In this document: in pieces, positions 1 to 5,030 of the stretch
How the letters are laid out: each line of letters starts with the position of its first letter
Position numbering within the stretch: the first letter of the stretch is position 1
From: Akkermansiaceae bacterium
Lineage (GTDB): Bacteria > Verrucomicrobiota > Verrucomicrobiia > Verrucomicrobiales > Akkermansiaceae
Direction: 5' to 3'
NCBI GenBank assembly: GCA_023300065.1
Contig: JALZWJ010000123.1
Span: 1 to 5,030, forward strand
DNA: 5,030 nucleotides
Program-made: the position numbers and the translations under genes
The notes under the pieces: generated by a model
What the model saw: only the letters and a program-made list of their open reading frames with translations
Told to the model about the DNA's origin: nothing
The model's database searches: none

Positions 1-39
1 GAGGAGGAGGAGGAGGAAGACGAAGAAGAGGAAGAGTAA
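1..39 (+). CDS. 3' end of an unidentified gene with a poly-glutamate C-terminus
   Basis: Reading from base 1, the window opens with 12 codons that encode EEEEEEDEEEEE and then a TAA stop at 37-39. An intrinsic terminator begins 24 nt after the stop, which supports this frame over the other two: both of those stay open past position 39 and run into the terminator. Only the tail is visible, so the protein cannot be identified. Very acidic C-termini occur in many unrelated bacterial proteins, including nucleic-acid-binding and ribosome-associated ones, and the tail alone does not choose among them. The DNA is a near-perfect GAG/GAA repeat, so its length may vary by slippage. Confidence 0.7.
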   Translation, partial: EEEEEEDEEEEE

Positions 40-63
40 ATCACCCCACCTCACACTCATTTC

Positions 64-95
64 AAAAAGGCGACCCTCATCGGTCGCCTTTTTTT
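64..95 (+). terminator. Intrinsic terminator of the upstream acidic-tail gene
   Basis: GGCGACC (69-75) pairs perfectly with GGTCGCC (82-88) around a 6-nt loop CTCATC, and a run of seven T follows at 89-95. Five A at 64-68 extend the stem against the first T residues, so it could also work on the opposite strand, although no minus-strand gene reads into it. It closes the gene ending at 39. It also sits only 26 nt before the antiporter start, so transcription of that gene must begin inside or just after it, or depend on read-through. Confidence 0.9.
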
Positions 96-101
96 ATGAG
101 C

Positions 102-107
102 TATGAT
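102..107 (+). promoter_or_regulatory. Possible -10 box for the antiporter gene
   Basis: TATGAT at 102-107 matches TATAAT in five of six positions and lies in the 26-nt gap between the terminator T-run and the antiporter ATG. Transcription starting about 7 nt downstream would leave a leader of roughly 8 nt. I see no convincing -35 hexamer at 16-18 nt spacing, because that stretch is the terminator stem itself. This is a weak single-motif call. Confidence 0.25.
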
Positions 108-121
108 TCACTTCCCGCCAG

Positions 122-1606
122 ATGGCTGACTTCATCCCCCTTCTCCCCCCCGTCGTTGCACTCGTGCTCATCTTGATCACGCGCAAGGCCGCGCTCTCAC
201 TCTTCGCCGCTACCGTCGCAGGCGCATTCTTGCTCGCGGGCCCCTCCCCCATCCTGGCGGTTCGCTGCCTTTTCGAAGACCACCTCTTCCCAAAAATCGG
301 CGGCAGCGCCTGGAACCTCAGCGCCATTATCTTCACCCTTACCCTCGGCGCCTTCGCCACTCTTCTCGAAAAAGGCGGAGGCTTCACAGCGCTGTTAAAC
401 AAGCTCCTCGCCAAGGAAGGAAAAGACCCAGAGAAAAAACTCCTCTTCGGCGTCTACGGACTCGGCCTCCTTTGCTTTTTCGATGGCCTCGCCAACGCCG
501 TCCTCCTCGGTCGCGTCGCCCGCCCCCTCACCGATAGCCTCCGCATCTCCCGCCAATTCCTCGCCTACCTCATCGACTCCACCTCCGCTACCGTCGCCTG
601 CGTTGCCTTTATCTCCACCTGGATCGCCACCCAGCTTGCCATCATTTCCACCAGCCTCGAACTCGCCCCCTTTGAGGTCAATCCAGCCGCTCTCTTTTTC
701 AATTCCATCCCCGCAAATCCTTACTGCCTACTCAGCCTCATCTTGGTCCCCCTCGTCATATTCAAAGCCTGGCACATCGGCCCGATGAAGAATGCCCAGC
801 CTGTCCTGCTCGATGAGCACGCTGAAAAAATCGAAGCCAATTCACCCAGCGTCGCTCTCATTCCACTCGCCGTTTTGGTCCTCACAATCCCCACCTTCAT
901 CTACCTTTGGCAAGATGGATCCGAGTGGTCATGGCAAAATGCCTTCACCTCCGACGGCGTCCCATACGCCATGGTCGCATCAGGATTTGTAGCCCTGCTT
1001 ACCGCCTTCCTTTGCTTCCCAAAAACAAAGAAAAAAGAAGCCCCGCAACACATGCTCGATGGAGCCGCCGCCCTCATCCCCGCGCTCATCATCCTCATCT
1101 TCGCCTGGACCCTCGGCAGCATGTTCGCGAGCCTCGGCACCGCCGACCTTATTAAACAACTCCTCGGCGACAGCATCAGCACGATGTCTATCCCCCTCGT
1201 GATCTTCCTCATCGGTGCCGTCATGTCCTTCATGACCGGAACGTCGTGGGGAACCTTCGGCCTCCTCATGCCCATGGCCCTCCCTCTCGTCTTAACCTTA
1301 GGCGTCGATCTCCCCGAAGCAGAATTAATGCAGCTTATTTCCATGACCATCGGCGCAGTCTTTGGCGGCGCAGTTTTCGGGGATCATTGCAGTCCATTTT
1401 CTGACACCACCCTCGTCTCAGCCCTCGCCTCCGGATGCTCGCCCACCTCACACGTCGCGACCCAGCTTCCCTACGCCCTCATCGCCGCCACCGGCGCAGC
1501 GGGCGCATACGGACTCATGTGGATCGGCCTCGCCTCGTGGCTTGCCACCCTCATCATGGCCTCACTCCTCACAGCGTTAGTGCTTCTCCAAAAGAACCCG
1601 ACTTAG
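122..1606 (+). CDS. NhaC-family Na+/H+ antiporter
   Basis: The 494-residue protein is a polytopic inner-membrane transporter of the NhaC family (Pfam Na_H_antiporter). Members exchange cytoplasmic Na+ for protons, and some relatives carry malate/lactate or amino acids instead. Hydrophobic segments lie at about 5-20, 23-40, 62-82, 108-130, 147-176, 200-215, 243-262, 280-299, 314-335, 356-395, 403-420 and 448-488. Family hallmarks are FFDGLAN (119-125), TGTSWGTFG (372-380), the polar GDHCSPFSDTT motif (420-430) and the downstream H444 with TQLPYA (447-452). Length is normal and the frame is intact. ATG 122 is the first possible start, since an in-frame TGA lies at 104-106. No Shine-Dalgarno sequence precedes it. 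Its TAG overlaps the stop of the convergent ATPase gene by 4 nt. The sense strand is strikingly C-rich. The family call is secure, but the ion or substrate cannot be read from sequence, so no symbol is assigned. Confidence 0.93.
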   Translation: MADFIPLLPPVVALVLILITRKAALSLFAATVAGAFLLAGPSPILAVRCLFEDHLFPKIGGSAWNLSAIIFTLTLGAFATLLEKGGGFTALLNKLLAKEGKDPEKKLLFGVYGLGLLCFFDGLANAVLLGRVARPLTDSLRISRQFLAYLIDSTSATVACVAFISTWIATQLAIISTSLELAPFEVNPAALFFNSIPANPYCLLSLILVPLVIFKAWHIGPMKNAQPVLLDEHAEKIEANSPSVALIPLAVLVLTIPTFIYLWQDGSEWSWQNAFTSDGVPYAMVASGFVALLTAFLCFPKTKKKEAPQHMLDGAAALIPALIILIFAWTLGSMFASLGTADLIKQLLGDSISTMSIPLVIFLIGAVMSFMTGTSWGTFGLLMPMALPLVLTLGVDLPEAELMQLISMTIGAVFGGAVFGDHCSPFSDTTLVSALASGCSPTSHVATQLPYALIAATGAAGAYGLMWIGLASWLATLIMASLLTALVLLQKNPT

Positions 1607-2997
1607 GAACGCGGACCATAAAGCTCATCCACTCCCACGCAGCGCACCCCATCGATCACGCCCGCCTTCGGCTTCAACCGCGTGAAGAGCCACGGCGCGA
1701 GCGTGCGACCGAGCGGATTTGGAAAAGCCGCCGCCTTCGCCTTCGCCTCCTTAACCGCAGCAGGCCACGACCGCACCGTCCCCCACTTGCACTCACCGAC
1801 ATCGATGAATTCATCATCGCGGAGGCTCAGTAAATCGATCTGCACGTCCTTATCCCAATACTCCCCCACCTCGTGCGAGGCCGCCACATCATCACTGAGG
1901 TAAATCTCCGAAATCGCCTCATGGCAGAGTTTTTCAAAACGCTCCCCATAGTAAGCCTCGATATGCGGAGCCACCACCTTGTCATAAGCCGCCGCAGGGC
2001 GAACGCTCACGATCCGGCTCAGGTTACGGAACCCAAAGCGAAACCAAAAACGCAGGAGAGGATCCGTAATCAAATAGCGCACCGAGCGCGCCGTCGGCTT
2101 CTTCCCAGAAAGCGGGTAACTTTTCCCGATGTAACCCAACTCCATGAGGGTCTTTAAATAATACTGAATGCTGGCCGATGAGATGGAGCTCTTCCGAGCC
2201 AAGTCCGCAGCCGAAAGGGCACCGGTCGAAAGCGTCATAAGAATCCCATGATAAGTCTCCACCTCCCGTAGTTCCTCCCGCAGGAGAAAATCAGATTCAC
2301 GAAAAAGGGCGGCATGCGGCGTGAGAAAATTCTCCCGTACATTCATCGCCACCGATTTACGGTCATCGTATTGCTGAAGGTAATAAGGGATCCCGCCACA
2401 CAGCGACCACACCCGTGCCTGATCAGCGCGCGAGTAATTGGGGTGGAACTTTGCCGCATCCCGAAAGCCAAAAGGCTGGAGCTGAATCTGCCCAGTCCGG
2501 CGACCGTAGAGCGGGCTCTTACTCCCCAAGACCTCACGCTCCATGAAACCAATGTAGGACCCACAGAGAATCAGCATCACCTTACCAGAGCGCGACCAAT
2601 CCAGATCCCAAAGCTCCTGCAAGATCGAAGGCAACTCTGGACTCGTCTCCGTGATCCATTGGTATTCATCCAGAACGATGACCAATTTCTCACCTTTCGG
2701 AGTCCGCTCAACCACCAGCTGAAGCGCCTTCTTCCAGCCAACTTCACCAAGCTGCGCCAGGAGCGGTTCATTCAACTTCTCCGCCGCGATTTCCAAAAAC
2801 TCCCCAACTTGATATTCAGTCGTCGCCTGTTTCCCGAGATAAAAAACCGATGGCTTGTCTTCCGTAAAGCGGAGAATCAGTTCCGTCTTCCCAACACGAC
2901 GACGACCATAGACCGGATAAAAGGCACTCTTCTTCCCAGCATACGCCTTATTCAAAACCTCCAATTCAGGGCTACGACCTACGAACTCTTCCAACAT
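1603..2997 (-). CDS. AAA-type ATPase with C-terminal DUF234 domain
   Basis: The 464-residue protein has the full architecture of the ATPase_2/DUF234 group (often named archaeal-type ATPase or DUF234 protein), whose role is unknown. The N-terminal FVGR motif (5-8) is followed by a Walker A GRRRVGKT (31-38), a Walker B IVLDEYQW (107-114, D110/E111), a sensor-like LILCGS (142-147) and GGIPYYL (201-207). Residues of about 250-305 look like a winged helix (LSAADLARKSSISSASIQYY), followed by the typical YLITDPLLRFWFRF (308-321). The C-terminal part carries QIDLL with D388 and GECKW with E402 and K404, a spacing compatible with a PD-(D/E)xK nuclease-like fold. There is no signal peptide or membrane segment, so it is cytoplasmic. 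ATG 2997 is the only ATG start: an in-frame stop lies at 3018-3016. It has no Shine-Dalgarno sequence. It follows asnS on the same strand, 75 nt downstream. Members are often scattered and may be exchanged between genomes, but nothing here marks recent transfer. Confidence 0.92.
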   Translation of the reverse strand: MLEEFVGRSPELEVLNKAYAGKKSAFYPVYGRRRVGKTELILRFTEDKPSVFYLGKQATTEYQVGEFLEIAAEKLNEPLLAQLGEVGWKKALQLVVERTPKGEKLVIVLDEYQWITETSPELPSILQELWDLDWSRSGKVMLILCGSYIGFMEREVLGSKSPLYGRRTGQIQLQPFGFRDAAKFHPNYSRADQARVWSLCGGIPYYLQQYDDRKSVAMNVRENFLTPHAALFRESDFLLREELREVETYHGILMTLSTGALSAADLARKSSISSASIQYYLKTLMELGYIGKSYPLSGKKPTARSVRYLITDPLLRFWFRFGFRNLSRIVSVRPAAAYDKVVAPHIEAYYGERFEKLCHEAISEIYLSDDVAASHEVGEYWDKDVQIDLLSLRDDEFIDVGECKWGTVRSWPAAVKEAKAKAAAFPNPLGRTLAPWLFTRLKPKAGVIDGVRCVGVDELYGPRS

Positions 2998-3003
2998 GCT
3001 GGA

Positions 3004-3031
3004 ACAGTAACATGATCATTCGGTGAGTCAA
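3004..3031 (-). promoter_or_regulatory. Possible promoter of the ATPase gene
   Basis: On the minus strand TTGACT (3031-3026, five of six to TTGACA) is followed after 16 nt by TACTGT (3009-3004), which keeps the key T, A and final T of a -10 box. Only 6 nt separate that box from the ATG at 2997, so transcription would start at or next to the start codon and give a leaderless mRNA. The -35 lies in the degenerate arm of the repeat at 3021-3070. No experimental or comparative support is available, and the gene could instead be read only from asnS. Confidence 0.3.
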
Positions 3032-3070
3032 CACTCACTGAGTCACGACTCACTGAGTCACGACTCACCG
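3021..3070. repeat. Three-arm tandem inverted-repeat element, 15-nt period
   Basis: The 50 nt between asnS and the ATPase gene parse completely on the + strand as CGG, then three copies of TGAGT-loop-ACTCA separated by single C residues, then CCG. Arms are at 3024-3037, 3039-3052 and 3054-3067. Their 4-nt loops are CAAC, CACG and CACG. The last two units are identical and TGAGTCA recurs exactly every 15 nt (3024, 3039, 3054). The outermost nine bases (3021-3029 and 3062-3070) are also perfect inverted repeats, so one long hairpin can compete with three short ones. No T-run follows on either strand, so it is not a standard terminator of asnS, which ends 3 nt away. It may be an operator array for the ATPase gene, an mRNA structure between asnS and the ATPase gene, or a small dispersed repeat. 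The structure is plain; the function is unknown. Confidence 0.9.
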
Positions 3071-3072
3071 TT

Positions 3073-4425
3073 CTAGAACTCGCAATTTCCCGGAGTCCGC
3101 GCAAACGGGATCACGTCGCGGATATTTTGCATCCCCGTGACATACATCAGGAGGCGTTCAAACCCGGCACCAAAGCCTGAGTGCGGGACCGTCCCATATT
3201 TGCGGAGGTCCAGATACCAACCGTAATTCTCAAGACTCAGATCGTGTGCTTCCATCGAGGCCTTCAGCAGATCATACCGCTCCTCACGCTGGCTCCCGCC
3301 GATGATCTCCCCCACCCCAGGAACCAGAACATCCATCGCCGTCACCGTCTTCCCATCATCGTTCGCACGCATGTAAAAGGGCTTAATATCCTTAGGGTAA
3401 TTATAAACCGTGAGCGGGCCTTTCACCACCTCCTCACAGAGATAGCGCTCATGCTCCGACTGTAGGTTAATGCCCCACTCCACTGGATAATCGAACTTCT
3501 TGCCCGACTTCACCAGCTGCTCCACCGCCTCCGTGTAACTCATCCGCTCGAAGCCACTCTCAGCCATTTTCTCAAGCCGAGCCCGCAGCCCCTTGTCCAC
3601 GAACTTCTCGAAGATCGACAAATCCCCCTCATTATTATCGAGGACATCCTTCACGAGGAACTTCATAAATTCTTCCGCCAAATCCATATCCCCATCAAGA
3701 TTACAAAAAGCCATCTCCGGCTCGATCATCCAAAACTCCGAGGCATGGCGTGAGGTATTGGAATTCTCCGCCCGGAAAGTCGGCCCGAAGGTATAGATGT
3801 TCGAGAGAGCGCACGCGTAAGTCTCCCCCTCCAACTGCCCACTCACCGTCAGATAACTCTTCTTCCCAAAGAAATCCTCCTCCGGCTTCCCGCCCTCATT
3901 TGTCGTCACGCGGAACATCTCGCCCGCCCCCTCACAATCACTCGCTGTAATAATCGGCGTGTGGACGTAAGTGAAATCGCGCTCATTGAAAAAGCGATGC
4001 ACCGCATAGGCCAAGCGACTCCGCATCCGGAACGTCGCCCCATAAAGATTCGTCCTAGGCCGCAAATGCGCGATCGAGCGCAGGAACTCCGGCGTATGCC
4101 CCTTCTTCTGCAACGGGAAATCCTCAGGAACCCCACCGACCAACTCCACCTCAGTCGCGCGCACCTCCCAGCTCTGTCCTTTCCCAGGACTCTCGATCAA
4201 TTCACCCACCACCCTGACCGACGCCCCCGTGCTCATCTTAGCCACATCCTCCGACCCAGGGATCCCCGCATCAATAATCACCTGAATCCCCTGCAAACAG
4301 GATCCATCGTTCAGCTCAATAAAGGAAAAAGCCTTAGAATCGCGCCTCGTCCGGACCCAACCGGCAAGTTCAACAGAGGCTTCAGCAGACTTACTCCCGA
4401 GGAGATTCTTCACAGATTTTCGCAT
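3073..4425 (-). CDS. asnS: Asparaginyl-tRNA synthetase
   Basis: The 450-residue cytoplasmic enzyme charges tRNA-Asn with asparagine using ATP. An N-terminal OB-fold anticodon-binding domain covers about 17-98 ([20 protein letters not shown]). The class II catalytic core follows: motif 1 around P157 (YVHTPIIT), motif 2 at 217-237 ([20 protein letters not shown], with the ATP-binding R218), and motif 3 at 417-425 (GFGAGFERL, with R424). SGQLEGE near 195 and the C-terminal RTPGNCEF are of AsnRS rather than AspRS type; most AsnRS end in GNAEF. Length is normal and all motifs are intact. A direct AsnRS suggests that Asn-tRNA need not be made by GatCAB transamidation. ATG 4425 is the only ATG start, as an in-frame TAG lies at 4437-4435; it has no Shine-Dalgarno sequence. 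The gene is divergent from rpmI. It ends 3 nt from the repeat at 3021-3070, and the ATPase gene follows on the same strand. Confidence 0.98.
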   Translation of the reverse strand: MRKSVKNLLGSKSAEASVELAGWVRTRRDSKAFSFIELNDGSCLQGIQVIIDAGIPGSEDVAKMSTGASVRVVGELIESPGKGQSWEVRATEVELVGGVPEDFPLQKKGHTPEFLRSIAHLRPRTNLYGATFRMRSRLAYAVHRFFNERDFTYVHTPIITASDCEGAGEMFRVTTNEGGKPEEDFFGKKSYLTVSGQLEGETYACALSNIYTFGPTFRAENSNTSRHASEFWMIEPEMAFCNLDGDMDLAEEFMKFLVKDVLDNNEGDLSIFEKFVDKGLRARLEKMAESGFERMSYTEAVEQLVKSGKKFDYPVEWGINLQSEHERYLCEEVVKGPLTVYNYPKDIKPFYMRANDDGKTVTAMDVLVPGVGEIIGGSQREERYDLLKASMEAHDLSLENYGWYLDLRKYGTVPHSGFGAGFERLLMYVTGMQNIRDVIPFARTPGNCEF

Positions 4426-4431
4426 GCGGGA

Positions 4432-4460
4432 GATCTAACGGGGAATTTCCGAATTGTCCA
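4432..4460 (-). promoter_or_regulatory. Possible promoter of asnS
   Basis: On the minus strand TGGACA (4460-4455, five of six to TTGACA) is followed after 17 nt by TAGATC (4437-4432), a weak -10 match that keeps the leading TA. Only 6 nt lie between this box and the ATG at 4425, which would make the transcript essentially leaderless. The call rests on motif and spacing alone. Confidence 0.3.
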
Positions 4461-4486
4461 ATCGCACATTCACAACAGAAAAAATC

Positions 4487-4514
4487 TTGCAATCGGTCCC
4501 GCTCCCCCTAGAAC
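4487..4514 (+). promoter_or_regulatory. Possible promoter of rpmI
   Basis: TTGCAA (4487-4492) and TAGAAC (4509-4514) are separated by 16 nt and each match the sigma-70 consensus in four of six positions. An A-rich stretch (4478-4484) lies just upstream, as an UP-like element might. Transcription would begin about 2-4 nt before the ATG at 4524. Some promoter must lie here, because the 98-nt gap to divergent asnS is the only space for one, but these exact hexamers are uncertain. Confidence 0.35.
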
Positions 4515-4522
4515 GCGGGTCC
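4495..4522 (+). repeat. Imperfect inverted repeat abutting the rpmI start codon
   Basis: GGTCCCGC (4495-4502) and GCGGGTCC (4515-4522) form 8-nt arms with one central T-T mismatch around a 12-nt interior, ending 1 nt before the rpmI ATG. If transcription starts upstream, the RNA hairpin would sit directly on the ribosome-binding region. If it starts near 4521, the DNA repeat would instead flank the -10 box like an operator. A five-pair uninterrupted core (CCCGC/GCGGG) could arise by chance in GC-rich DNA. Confidence 0.45.
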
Positions 4523-4523
4523 T

Positions 4524-4733
4524 ATGGCCCGCAAAGCTTGCAAGTCCAAAACCAGATCGTCCGTCGCCAAGCGCTTTAAAGTGACTGGCACCGGTAAGAT
4601 TCTGCGCCGCAAACAAGGCAAACGTCACATCCTCCAGAAAAAAAGCCGGAAACGGAAAAGAATGCTGGGGAAAGCGACTCTTGTTTCAAACGCAGATATT
4701 ACAAACGTGAAGAGAAATCTTCTCATGAAGTAA
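4524..4733 (+). CDS. rpmI: 50S ribosomal protein L35
   Basis: The 69-residue, strongly basic protein is L35 (bL35) of the large ribosomal subunit. The family signature is clear: [19 protein letters not shown] (7-25), [19 protein letters not shown] (28-46) and the end VKRNLLMK. Length is at the upper end of the usual 64-69 residues. The ATG at 4524 gives the expected start and has no Shine-Dalgarno sequence. In most bacteria rpmI lies between infC and rplT. Here rplT follows after an unusually long 162 nt, and asnS rather than infC is the upstream neighbour, in divergent orientation. Base composition is more balanced than in the neighbouring genes, as expected for a highly expressed ribosomal gene. 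Confidence 0.97.
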   Translation: MARKACKSKTRSSVAKRFKVTGTGKILRRKQGKRHILQKKSRKRKRMLGKATLVSNADITNVKRNLLMK

Positions 4734-4895
4734 CCCTTACCGTGCTGATCGAGACCTTAAAACCTCAGACGCACGATGCCCCCGCCCGCAAAATGGGCGG
4801 CCTCCAGATAGCCAGCCTTCCCCGGAAGGACACTGAACGAGTGAGACTATCGGAGTGAATTCGAAACCCAACGACCCGTTCACCAAAAATAAATT
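4734..4895 (+). other. 162-nt rpmI-rplT spacer with several short hairpins
   Basis: No convincing gene lies here. Complementary segments are CGTGC/GCACG (4741-4745 with 4771-4775), CCGCCC/GGGCGG (4782-4787 with 4795-4800, 7-nt loop), CCTTC/GAAGG (4816-4820 with 4825-4829, CCCG loop) and TGAACG/CGTTCA (4834-4839 with 4877-4882). The last one ends 13 nt before the rplT ATG. None is followed by a T-run, so I see no intrinsic terminator, and rpmI and rplT are probably still co-transcribed. L20 is known to repress its own operon by binding mRNA in E. coli and Bacillus, so a cis-regulatory leader for rplT is a reasonable idea. I cannot match this to a known L20-leader fold by eye. Confidence 0.45.
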
Positions 4896-5030
4896 ATGCC
4901 AAGAGCAACTAACAGTCCGGCCAGTCGGAAACGCCGTAAGCGCGTTCTCCTCCGTGCCAAAGGCTTCCGCGGCTTCCGTTCGAAGCTATTTCGCTATGCG
5001 AAAGACGCTGTCTACAAAGCCCGTCAATAC
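4896..5030 (+). CDS. rplT: 50S ribosomal protein L20, 5' part
   Basis: Forty-five codons from ATG 4896 run in frame to the window end. They encode MPRATNSPASRKRRKRVLL and then RAKGFRGFRSKLFRYAKDAV, ending at KARQY. This is the basic N-terminal extension and core start of L20 (bL20), which binds 23S rRNA early in 50S assembly and acts as an autogenous translational repressor in several bacteria. The family is about 115-120 residues, so about 60% is missing beyond the window. The start region is A-rich (CACCAAAAATAAATT) with no Shine-Dalgarno sequence. Order after rpmI is the conserved one. Confidence 0.97.
   Translation, partial: MPRATNSPASRKRRKRVLLRAKGFRGFRSKLFRYAKDAVYKARQY

Noticed and set aside
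1..36. The GAG/GAA tract as a purely non-coding microsatellite
   Set aside because: It is in frame with a TAA stop directly followed by a strong terminator, which fits the end of a gene with an acidic tail better.
94..414. Minus-strand open frame over the antiporter start
   Set aside because: It lies over the terminator and the clearly coding antiporter gene, and its arginine/serine/alanine-rich product resembles no family. It is a frame shadow of GC-rich coding DNA.
2314..3015. A 233-codon + strand open frame opposite the ATPase gene
   Set aside because: The opposite strand encodes an ATPase with all motifs intact, while this frame gives a low-complexity, motif-free product. It is an antisense shadow.
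3021..3070. The repeat as a CRISPR array or an intrinsic terminator of asnS
   Set aside because: Units are only 15 nt with no unique spacers, so it is not CRISPR. No T-run follows the stems on the minus strand, so it is not a typical intrinsic terminator.
3961..4584. A 207-codon + strand open frame across the 5' end of asnS and into rpmI
   Set aside because: It overlaps two certain genes, and its product is Arg/Pro/His-rich with no recognisable domain.
4782..4800. CCGCCC/GGGCGG hairpin as a terminator between rpmI and rplT
   Set aside because: The following bases are CCTCCAGATA, with no T-run, so intrinsic termination is unlikely.
4776..4858. Tiny reading frames in the rpmI-rplT spacer (11 codons from 4776, 21 codons from 4793)
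   Set aside because: Both are very short, have no ribosome-binding signal and no recognisable sequence. Such frames are expected by chance, and their starts lie in or next to the CCGCCC/GGGCGG hairpin.

Overview
The window looks like a bacterial chromosomal segment of moderate to fairly high GC (about 50-65% in the lines I counted by hand). It holds four complete protein genes, two genes cut by the window edges, and one strong intrinsic terminator. None of the five visible start codons has a Shine-Dalgarno sequence. That feature, the C-rich codon style and the gene content would fit Verrucomicrobiota or a relative, but this is a weak inference: no 16S or lineage marker is present.

Layout: (a) 1-39 is the last 12 codons of a + strand gene with an almost pure glutamate tail, followed by an intrinsic terminator at 64-95. 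(b) 122-1606 (+) is an NhaC-family sodium/proton antiporter. (c) 1603-2997 (-) is an AAA-type ATPase of the ATPase_2/DUF234 kind, convergent with the antiporter and overlapping it by 4 nt at the stop codons. (d) 3021-3070 is a compact three-arm repeat, between the ATPase gene and asnS. (e) 3073-4425 (-) is asnS, asparaginyl-tRNA synthetase. (f) 4426-4523 is a divergent control region between asnS and rpmI. (g) 4524-4733 (+) is rpmI (ribosomal protein L35), then a long 162-nt spacer that can fold into several short hairpins, then rplT (L20) from 4896, cut by the window end.

How it works together: asnS and rpmI-rplT are a divergent pair of translation genes sharing a 98-nt control region. The ATPase gene lies downstream of asnS on the same strand and could be co-transcribed with it, but a possible promoter of its own overlaps the edge of the repeat. 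The antiporter stands apart between a terminator and a convergent neighbour.

Most of the coding content is ordinary. The parts worth a second look are non-coding: the 50-nt repeat that parses exactly into three tandem 5-bp hairpins inside a closing stem, the long rpmI-rplT spacer, and candidate -10 boxes so close to start codons that some mRNAs would be leaderless or nearly so. I see no defence system, CRISPR array, insertion sequence, tRNA or rRNA.
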